DNA from: Bacilli bacterium
GTDB lineage: Bacteria > Bacillota_I > Bacilli_A > RF39 > UBA660
DNA: 5,670 nucleotides
Direction of reading: 5' to 3'
NCBI GenBank assembly: GCA_017550205.1
Contig: JAFZPS010000035.1
Coordinates: forward strand, 1-5,670
In this document: piece by piece, positions 1 through 4,980 of the stretch
Layout of the letters: each line of letters starts with the position of its first letter
Numbering within the stretch: the stretch's first letter is position 1
Translations under genes and position numbers: made by a program
The notes under the pieces: generated by a model
Seen by the model: the letters and a program-made list of their open reading frames with translations, nothing else
What the model was told of the DNA's origin: nothing
Database searches by the model: none

Positions 1-103
1 TAACAGCTGAAAGTCTAATAATTTCTGGTCTAGTTCCAACTATTATTAATAATTTTAATTTTCCATTTTCTTTCCATTTAATATCTTCGTATTCTGTTTT
101 CAT
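1..103 (-). CDS. capG: UDP-N-acetylglucosamine 2-epimerase, CapG/FnlC type (partial, N-terminus only)
   Basis: Only the first 34 codons are present; the gene runs off the left edge. The translation begins MKTEYEDIKWKENGK and reaches LLIIVGTRPEIIRLSAV. The GTRPEIIRL signature near the N-terminus marks the non-hydrolysing UDP-GlcNAc 2-epimerase family; the IIRL form is the one I associate with CapG/FnlC, whereas WecB/MnaA proteins usually read GTRPEAIKM. Known role of the family: C2 epimerisation of UDP-2-acetamido-2,6-dideoxy-L-talose to UDP-L-FucNAc, the last step after CapE and CapF, in the cytoplasm. The start is an ATG preceded by AAAGGAG with a 6-base spacer (110-116). About a dozen residues precede the core strand, more than I recall for the E. 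coli protein, and no internal ATG offers a shorter start. The gene lies 37 bases after capF. The neighbours make the CapG assignment much safer than the fragment alone would. Confidence 0.88.
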   Translation of the reverse strand, partial: MKTEYEDIKWKENGKLKLLIIVGTRPEIIRLSAV

Positions 104-109
104 ATTTAT

Positions 110-116
110 CTCCTTT
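110..116 (-). promoter_or_regulatory. Ribosome binding site of capG
   Basis: On the minus strand AAAGGAG ends six bases before the ATG at 101-103. It fixes the start of a gene of which only the first 103 bases are visible. Confidence 0.8.
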
Positions 117-120
117 AAAA

Positions 121-150
121 AATTAAATAATATTTTACTATTATTTAATT
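121..150 (-). repeat. 11-bp perfect inverted repeat across the capF stop codon
   Basis: The arms AATTAAATAAT (121-131) and ATTATTTAATT (140-150) are exact reverse complements around an 8-base loop. The repeat contains the capF TAA stop (141-143). Read in the direction of transcription, the hairpin is followed by four more T residues (117-120), giving six T in a row including the stem end, and then by the capG ribosome binding site. The stem has no G or C, so it would be a weak terminator at best. It could be an attenuator, an RNA-stability element at the capF/capG junction, or a chance product of AT-rich sequence. The pairing is seen directly; any function is inference. Confidence 0.5.
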
Positions 151-1250
151 ATTCTTCTATATGTATCAGGTCTATTTTCATCAAATAATTCATTACACCA
201 CATACAAAGTATCATTTCATCATCACCAATATTTTCAATATTATGTGAATATCCTACTGGGATTGTGACAATCTTAATATTTGTATCATCTACAATGAAT
301 TCATGTCTTGAACCATCTAGTATTGATTCAAATGTAATTTTTGCTTTACCTTTAACTACAATGAATCTTTCCATCTTAGTATGATGATAATGGTTACCTC
401 TAACTATTCCAGGTTTTGAAGTTGAAATTGAGAATTGCCCTGCAGATAGTGTTCTCACTAATTCAGTGAATGAACCTCTTTCATCTGTATGTTTAACAGT
501 TTCTGTTTCATCTTTATCTAATGGCATATATGATACAAATGTAGCAAATAGTTTTTTGGTAAAGTCATCACCTGTACTTGGTACATAGATTGAACTCATA
601 TCTTTTTTAAATTCATTTAATAATTCAACTATTCTACCTAATGTAACTTTATATCTAGGATTAATGTAATAGATTCCATCAACTTGTTCTATTTCATCTT
701 CTTTACCTTTTAATAAATCTAACATTGTATAACATATATCATCTATATATATTAGTTCTAATTCTTTATTTGGGTCATCTACTCTAATATCTAAATCATT
801 AGCTATATTATTACAAAAAGTAGCTACTACTGAATTATAATTTGGACGGCACCATTTACCAAAAACATTATGGAATCTAAATACATAACTATTCTTTACA
901 TTTTCTTTAATATAATCTTCAGCCATTTTTTTAGATTTACCATAGTCATTATCTAATGCTGCTTGAATAGATGATGAAATCATTAATTTTACTTCAGGAT
1001 TTTCTTTATTTATTAAATCTACTAATGATTTTGTTAAATCAAAATTACCTTCATAAAATTCTTTAGTTTCTGTAGGTCTATTTACTCCTGCTAAGTGGAA
1101 TATAAAATCAATATCTTTGATGTTATCTTCTACTATTTTAAAATTATCATCTTTATCAAACTTAATAACTTCAACATCTTCAAGTTCACTTAAATGAGAT
1201 GTTAAGTTTTTTCCTATGAAACCATTTGAACCAGTTACTAATACTTTCAT
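141..1250 (-). CDS. capF: CapF/FnlB: bifunctional NAD(P)H-dependent reductase and cupin epimerase for UDP-L-FucNAc synthesis
   Basis: A complete 369-residue protein, the length I recall for the CapF/WbjC family. Residues 1-245 form an extended short-chain dehydrogenase: the nucleotide-binding loop TGSNGFIG is at 6-13, the SSS segment at 92-94 and the YGKSK catalytic Tyr/Lys at 103-107. The stretch VFGKWCRPNYNSVVATF (129-145) is typical of CapF. Residues 250-369 are a cupin domain with GNHYHHTKMERF (285-296) and GYSH (333-336), whose His/Glu residues are likely metal ligands. Known role: the cupin domain epimerises C3 of the CapE 4-keto product and the dehydrogenase domain reduces C4 with NADPH, giving UDP-2-acetamido-2,6-dideoxy-L-talose for CapG. 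The start lies seven bases after the capE stop. The ribosome binding site AGGTGA (1254-1259) overlaps that TAG stop, so the two genes are probably translationally coupled. Confidence 0.95.
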   Translation of the reverse strand: MKVLVTGSNGFIGKNLTSHLSELEDVEVIKFDKDDNFKIVEDNIKDIDFIFHLAGVNRPTETKEFYEGNFDLTKSLVDLINKENPEVKLMISSSIQAALDNDYGKSKKMAEDYIKENVKNSYVFRFHNVFGKWCRPNYNSVVATFCNNIANDLDIRVDDPNKELELIYIDDICYTMLDLLKGKEDEIEQVDGIYYINPRYKVTLGRIVELLNEFKKDMSSIYVPSTGDDFTKKLFATFVSYMPLDKDETETVKHTDERGSFTELVRTLSAGQFSISTSKPGIVRGNHYHHTKMERFIVVKGKAKITFESILDGSRHEFIVDDTNIKIVTIPVGYSHNIENIGDDEMILCMWCNELFDENRPDTYRRIIK

Positions 1251-1257
1251 ATTTCAC

Positions 1258-2427
1258 CTACTTATTTTTTATTGCTGCTTTTACTTCTTCTTTGCTTAAC
1301 TTATTATCTTTATTCTTATCAGCTTTTAAGATTTTTGTACCCATACTTTCTAATTTTTCTACTGTTTTCTTTTCATCTGTAGAATCTACTAATCTCTTAG
1401 CTAATTCTTCTTGTACATAATCTGTAGTTAATAATTTTTTAACTACTCCATCGACATCAAGTCTCTTAGTATTGTGTGATGTATAAGCTTCATCAGCCAT
1501 TGTTTCTACTTTACCTTTAACTACAAACTTATCATAGTTTAAGTCTCTATTATCAGCAGCAACACGGTAATAATCTCCCATATCTTCTGCTCTTAATCTT
1601 TCTTCTCTTGTCATTAATGTTTCATATAATTTTTCACCATGACGTGTTCCAATTATTCTAGTTCCTGTATCACCAAATAATTTTTGAACACCTTTTGCAA
1701 GATCTCCTATTGTTGAAGCGTCTGCTTTTTGAATAAATAAATCTCCAGGATTTGCATGTTCAAAAGCAAATTGTACTAAGTCTACTGCTTCATCTAAATT
1801 CATTAAGAATCTTGTCATGTTAGGATCTGTAATTGTGATTGGATGTCCATTTTTGATTTGTTCAACAAATAATGGAATAACACTACCACGAGATGCCATA
1901 ACATTACCATATCTAGTACAACAAATAACTGTTTTACCTCTTTGTGCTGCTACTCTAGCATTTGCAAAGATAACTTTTTCCATCATTGCTTTTGATGTAC
2001 CCATAGCATTAATTGGATATGCTGCTTTATCTGTTGAAAGACATACTATTCTTTCTACACCTTCAGCTATTGCTGCATGAAGTACATTATCAGTACCAAT
2101 TACGTTTGTTCTTACTGCTTCCATTGGATAGAATTCACATGATGGTACTTGTTTTAATGCAGCAGCATGGAATATATAATCTACTCCTACCATTGCATCT
2201 TGTACGCTTTGTATATTTCTTACGTCTCCAATATAAAATTTAACTTTTTCATATAAATCAGGATGATTAGCTTGTAATTCATGTCTCATATCATCTTGTT
2301 TCTTTTCATCTCTTGAAAATATTCTTATTTCTTTTAAATCACTATCTAGGAAATGTTTTAATACAGCATGTCCAAATGATCCTGTTCCTCCTGTGATTAA
2401 TAATGTTTTTCCTTTAAATTTATTCAT
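1258..2427 (-). CDS. capE: CapE/FnlA: UDP-GlcNAc 4,6-dehydratase/5-epimerase with an extra EF-hand-like C-terminal tail
   Basis: A 389-residue extended short-chain dehydrogenase. Known role of the family: dehydration of UDP-GlcNAc at C4/C6 with epimerisation, giving the 4-keto-6-deoxy-L sugar that starts UDP-L-FucNAc synthesis. Seen here: NAD-binding loop GGTGSFG at 13-19, STDK at 131-134, and MGTSK at 142-146, where Met stands in place of the usual Tyr of YxxxK. That replacement separates CapE/FnlA from PseB/FlaA1, which keep Tyr. The stretches MTRFLMNLDEAVDLV (204-218) and GTRHGEKLYETLMTREE (260-276) also fit FnlA. The family normally ends near residue 345, after a segment like YVQEELA (337-343); here about 45 residues follow. 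The longest frame opens at an ATG at 2442, but that codon overlaps the ATPase stop and has no ribosome binding site; GGAGG inside that stretch sits eight bases before the ATG at 2425-2427, which I choose. Stop is TAG. Confidence 0.94.
   Translation of the reverse strand: MNKFKGKTLLITGGTGSFGHAVLKHFLDSDLKEIRIFSRDEKKQDDMRHELQANHPDLYEKVKFYIGDVRNIQSVQDAMVGVDYIFHAAALKQVPSCEFYPMEAVRTNVIGTDNVLHAAIAEGVERIVCLSTDKAAYPINAMGTSKAMMEKVIFANARVAAQRGKTVICCTRYGNVMASRGSVIPLFVEQIKNGHPITITDPNMTRFLMNLDEAVDLVQFAFEHANPGDLFIQKADASTIGDLAKGVQKLFGDTGTRIIGTRHGEKLYETLMTREERLRAEDMGDYYRVAADNRDLNYDKFVVKGKVETMADEAYTSHNTKRLDVDGVVKKLLTTDYVQEELAKRLVDSTDEKKTVEKLESMGTKILKADKNKDNKLSKEEVKAAIKNK
1285..1320 (-). other. EF-hand-like loop in the C-terminal tail of CapE
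   Basis: Residues 370-381 of CapE read DKNKDNKLSKEE. This fits the 12-residue EF-hand loop: D at position 1, N at 3, D at 5, K at 7 (backbone ligand), L at the conserved hydrophobic position 8, S at 9 and E at 12. A likely helix lies before it (around VEKLESMGTKILKA) and a short one after it (VKAAIKNK). Position 6 is N instead of the usual G, which EF-hands tolerate. The motif match is seen directly; calcium binding is inference. A single EF-hand would need a partner, for example the second subunit of an oligomer. Confidence 0.6.
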
Positions 2428-2435
2428 ACTTACTT

Positions 2436-2440
2436 CCTCC
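2436..2440 (-). promoter_or_regulatory. Ribosome binding site that sets the capE start
   Basis: GGAGG on the minus strand, with an 8-base spacer to the ATG at 2425-2427. It lies inside the first codons of the longer reading frame that opens at 2442, so it argues for translation starting five codons later, at MNKFKGK. Confidence 0.8.
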
Positions 2441-2441
2441 A

Positions 2442-3179
2442 TTAATTCATTTGTTTATTATAATATTCATCACAAATTTCTTCTGTATCCCCTACTTTAA
2501 CTATTTTACCATGTTCAATCCATACTACTCTAGTACATAGTTCTTTGATTGTTTCTAATGAGTGTGAAACATATAATACTGTAGTTCCACCTTTAATTAA
2601 ACTCATCATTTTCTTTTTACTCTTTTCTTGGAATTTAATATCCCCTACTGAAAGTATTTCATCAACTATTAATATTTCTGGATTAACAATTGTTGCAATT
2701 GAGAATGCTAATTTAGCAATCATACCTGATGAAAAATTCTTAATTGGTACGTTTAAGAAATCTCTTAATTCTGAGAATTCTACTATTTCCTCAAATTTCT
2801 CATCTATTAATTTCTTAGAGTATCCTAAGATTGCTCCATTTAAATAGATATTTTCTTTAGCAGTTAACTCATGGTCAAATCCTGCACCTAATTCAATCAT
2901 TGGTGATACTACACCATTTACTGTAACTTTACCTGTTGTTGGTTTTATTACACCACTTACTATTTTAAGAAGTGTTGATTTACCAGCTCCGTTTGATCCA
3001 ATCAATCCAACTACTTCACCAGGTTTAATATGTAAATCTATGTCTTTTAAGGCCCAGAAAAATTCTTTTTTCTTTTTATTTCTTTTAAAACTAAGTATAT
3101 TTATAAAAGCTTGTTTCAAAGAGAAATCTTTTTCTACACCTAAATTGAACTTCATAGAAACATTTTCTAACTTTATCAA
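2442..3179 (-). CDS. Polysaccharide ABC exporter ATP-binding protein, TagH/Wzt-like
   Basis: A 245-residue ATPase that would power export of the finished lipid-linked glycan together with the permease encoded just upstream. Seen: Walker A GSNGAGKST at 61-69, ABC signature FSSGM at 149-153, Walker B ILIVDE at 169-174 and the switch His in SHS at 205-207. The segment SPMIELGAGFDHELTAKEN (92-110) and the lysine-rich insert before the Walker A region (about 17-40) are hallmarks of the TagH/Wzt/RfbE group. It ends soon after the ATPase fold, so it lacks the C-terminal glycan-recognition domain of the longer Wzt proteins and the long tail of Bacillus TagH. The start codon is TTG at 3177-3179, supported by GGAGG seven bases upstream; the next in-frame ATG is eight codons in and lacks such a site. 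Its TAA stop overlaps the upstream ATG of the longer capE frame. Confidence 0.93.
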   Translation of the reverse strand: MIKLENVSMKFNLGVEKDFSLKQAFINILSFKRNKKKKEFFWALKDIDLHIKPGEVVGLIGSNGAGKSTLLKIVSGVIKPTTGKVTVNGVVSPMIELGAGFDHELTAKENIYLNGAILGYSKKLIDEKFEEIVEFSELRDFLNVPIKNFSSGMIAKLAFSIATIVNPEILIVDEILSVGDIKFQEKSKKKMMSLIKGGTTVLYVSHSLETIKELCTRVVWIEHGKIVKVGDTEEICDEYYNKQMN

Positions 3180-3186
3180 CTTAATA

Positions 3187-3191
3187 CCTCC
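3187..3191 (-). promoter_or_regulatory. Ribosome binding site supporting a TTG start for the ATPase
   Basis: GGAGG on the minus strand follows directly after the tandem TAA TAA stop of the permease (3192-3197) and stands seven bases before TTG at 3177-3179. The strong site and good spacing support the non-ATG start. Confidence 0.8.
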
Positions 3192-3194
3192 TTA

Positions 3195-4001
3195 TTATAT
3201 ATAATAAATAAATTTATTTTGATTATGTTTAAATACTAATCCACCTATTAATAATGAACCTATACCAATAAGTCCTATAATAACTAAATTAGTTACTGAT
3301 GGTGCATTACCATATAATACTATTTGTCTTGCGGCATCTAATAATCTATATAATGGATTAAATCCCATTATTGTTTGTAAATCTTTTGGAAGTATTTCAA
3401 CACTATAGAATACTGGTGTTAAGTAATTCCAGATTGTTATTATAATTCCATAGATATATATTATATCTCTTAGGAATACTGAGATACACGATAATAGTAA
3501 TCCCATACCTAAACTAAATAAGAATAGGCATATAAATACATAAGGTAATATTAAATAATATATATTAAAGTTACATGGATATTGTCCTAAACCAACATTT
3601 GATAATAGGATAATTCCTAACCAAGGAATAAGTGTTAATACAAAGTTTATTAATACAAATAAACATTTTGATATTGGGAAAATGTATTTTGGTATATAAA
3701 CTTTATTTATTAGTGAAAAGTTACTTACTACTGATATCATAGCTGAACTTGTTGCTTCACTAAAGTAGTTAAACATTATTAAACCTGTCATTAAGTATAC
3801 CAAGTAGTTTATTCCTTCAACTTTAAACTTAAACATTTGAGAGAAAACTACAGCCATAACAGCCATCATCAATACTGGATATAATAAACTCCATACAATT
3901 CCTAATACACTTCTTTTATATTTAACTTTAAAATCTCTTATTACTAATTGTTGCATTAAAAATGAATATTTTTTAACATTTATCAAAATACTCTTAATCA
4001 T
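3195..4001 (-). CDS. Polysaccharide ABC exporter permease, TagG/Wzm-like (ABC-2 family)
   Basis: A 268-residue integral membrane protein, the usual size of TagG/Wzm/RfbA permeases. The N-terminal cytoplasmic part ends in RDFKVKYKRSVLG (22-34), the amphipathic motif typical of polysaccharide ABC-2 permeases, directly before the first membrane span. Six spans can be seen near residues 35-55, 65-85, 110-133, 149-172, 178-198 and 238-258, and NPLY (215-218) matches the conserved NP motif before the last span. Known role: it forms the membrane channel that moves undecaprenyl-linked glycan outward, driven by the adjacent ATPase. The longest frame begins at an ATG at 4017-4019 (MARRIKM). I place the start at the ATG of 3999-4001, because AAGGAGG stands six bases before it and the predicted transcription start falls on or just downstream of the first ATG. 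Tandem TAA stops close the gene. Confidence 0.93.
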   Translation of the reverse strand: MIKSILINVKKYSFLMQQLVIRDFKVKYKRSVLGIVWSLLYPVLMMAVMAVVFSQMFKFKVEGINYLVYLMTGLIMFNYFSEATSSAMISVVSNFSLINKVYIPKYIFPISKCLFVLINFVLTLIPWLGIILLSNVGLGQYPCNFNIYYLILPYVFICLFLFSLGMGLLLSCISVFLRDIIYIYGIIITIWNYLTPVFYSVEILPKDLQTIMGFNPLYRLLDAARQIVLYGNAPSVTNLVIIGLIGIGSLLIGGLVFKHNQNKFIYYI

Positions 4002-4007
4002 TTTTAT

Positions 4008-4014
4008 CCTCCTT
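4008..4014 (-). promoter_or_regulatory. Ribosome binding site that sets the permease start
   Basis: AAGGAGG on the minus strand, six bases before the ATG at 3999-4001. It is a near-perfect match to the anti-Shine-Dalgarno sequence and lies within codons 2-4 of the longer frame, so that frame's first six residues are probably not translated. Confidence 0.85.
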
Positions 4015-4022
4015 GCCATAAC

Positions 4023-4040
4023 TAGTATAACACAATACTA
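4023..4040. repeat. Dyad over the exporter promoter (possible operator)
   Basis: TAGTAT and ATACTA form perfect 6-bp arms around a 6-base centre. The dyad covers the -10 element completely. It might be an operator, but the arms are short and AT-rich, so chance is quite possible. On the plus strand it is followed by seven T residues (4041-4047), which resembles a weak intrinsic terminator for antisense transcripts. Confidence 0.3.
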
Positions 4041-4052
4041 TTTTTTTGACTA
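4024..4052 (-). promoter_or_regulatory. Predicted sigma-A promoter of the exporter/capEFG genes
   Basis: On the minus strand a -10 element TATACT (4024-4029) is preceded by TGT (4030-4032), forming an extended -10 TGnTATACT. A -35-like TAGTCA (4047-4052; four of six matches to TTGACA) stands 17 bases upstream. The expected start of transcription is near 4016-4018, leaving a leader of about 16 bases that holds the ribosome binding site. It lies in the only sizeable untranslated gap of the window and would let the exporter and sugar genes be transcribed apart from the two upstream glycosyltransferases. Predicted from sequence only. Confidence 0.6.
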
Positions 4053-4056
4053 TATT

Positions 4057-4980
4057 TTAAAACTTCCAATACATTTTAATTAATAATTTATGAGTTTCTA
4101 TAATCCTTTTTAAGATATTTCTCTTCTTTAAATATTTATTTTTCTTCCAATTAGGGAAATATTTATTTAAATGATCAAAAGATTTATTTAGAAAGTCGTT
4201 TGCTAAGCTTTTATCTTTTTGATTTCTTTGTTGAAGATTATATCTAGATAATAATTGAATATTTAAATATTCTAATTCATCATAAACATTTATATCTTTA
4301 TATATATCATTAGTTTGTTTTAATACTTCTAAAATATCAAATACTCTTTTATCCATAGATGTTGTTTCACTATTATCATGGATTCTATAGAAATATATAT
4401 AGTCATTACATTTTACTGTTTTCTTAGAATTCTTTATAGCATTAGCAGTAAATGGTACATCTTCATATTTATATTCTTCTGAGAAATTAACAGTTAATAT
4501 ATCTTTATTAAATAATTTTCCACAAGGACCTAGTGGTATTTTAAAAGTTTGTGTTTTATTATTTTCTAAGTTACCTTCTGGAAAATTAATTTCATCTTTA
4601 GTTAAACTATTATCATCTTTTAATCTAAGCATATTTCCAACTACTATATCTGCTTTTTCTTCTATTGCTTTTTTATAAAGATTTTCCATAGCATCTTTAG
4701 CTATATAGTCATCACTATCTAAGAAGAATATATATTTACCATGAGCTTCTTTTAATCCACGATTTCTAGTTTTACCTATACCATTATTCTTAGTAGTAAT
4801 AAATTTAATTCTTTTATCTTTATATTTTTCTACTATTTCTTTTGTATTATCAGTTGATCCATCATTTATAATTATTATTTCTATTTCTTTTTTTGTTTGA
4901 TTAATAACTGAATTTATACATTCTTCTATATAAGAAGCAGCATTATATGCTGGTATTATTATACTAATATCATTTTTCAT
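4057..4980 (-). CDS. Family 2 glycosyltransferase (GT-A fold), EpsJ-like
   Basis: A complete 307-residue cytoplasmic glycosyltransferase. The N-terminal GT-A domain begins ISIIIPAYNAASYIEECI (5-22), followed by INDGSTDNT (38-46), GIGKTRNRGL (67-76) and the metal- and nucleotide-binding DSDD at 88-91. GPCGKLFNK (151-159) and YEDVPF (172-177), the latter with the probable catalytic base, complete the fold; YFYRIHDNSETTS (196-208) is common in capsule GT2 enzymes. The last 100 residues are helical and charged, with no clear membrane span. Donor and acceptor sugars cannot be read from sequence; the context suggests it adds a sugar to the exported glycan. The ATG overlaps the TAA of the upstream gene by one base (TAATG), and its ribosome binding site GAGG lies ten bases upstream inside that gene, so the two are co-translated. 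This is very AT-rich DNA: 9 of 60 bases are G or C at 4081-4140, against 20 of 60 in capE at 1861-1920. Confidence 0.92.
   Translation of the reverse strand: MKNDISIIIPAYNAASYIEECINSVINQTKKEIEIIIINDGSTDNTKEIVEKYKDKRIKFITTKNNGIGKTRNRGLKEAHGKYIFFLDSDDYIAKDAMENLYKKAIEEKADIVVGNMLRLKDDNSLTKDEINFPEGNLENNKTQTFKIPLGPCGKLFNKDILTVNFSEEYKYEDVPFTANAIKNSKKTVKCNDYIYFYRIHDNSETTSMDKRVFDILEVLKQTNDIYKDINVYDELEYLNIQLLSRYNLQQRNQKDKSLANDFLNKSFDHLNKYFPNWKKNKYLKKRNILKRIIETHKLLIKMYWKF

Noticed and set aside
1226..1420. Plus-strand reading frame rich in Leu/Phe/Ser opposite the capE tail and capF start
   Set aside because: It is the antisense shadow of two well-recognised genes. The hydrophobic look comes from reading Lys/Glu-rich codons on the opposite strand, and no convincing ribosome binding site precedes it.
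1817..2243. Two overlapping plus-strand reading frames inside capE
   Set aside because: Both lie fully opposite the conserved catalytic domain of CapE, match no family I recognise and have no supporting start signals.
2453..2464. Perfect TATAAT on the minus strand shortly before capE, as a possible promoter
   Set aside because: It codes for Tyr-Asn at the end of the ATPase, has no TG extension and no recognisable -35 at 16-18 bases; such hexamers are expected by chance in AT-rich DNA.
2545..2847. Plus-strand reading frame opposite the ATPase gene
   Set aside because: It is a shadow of the signature/Walker B region of a clear ABC ATPase.
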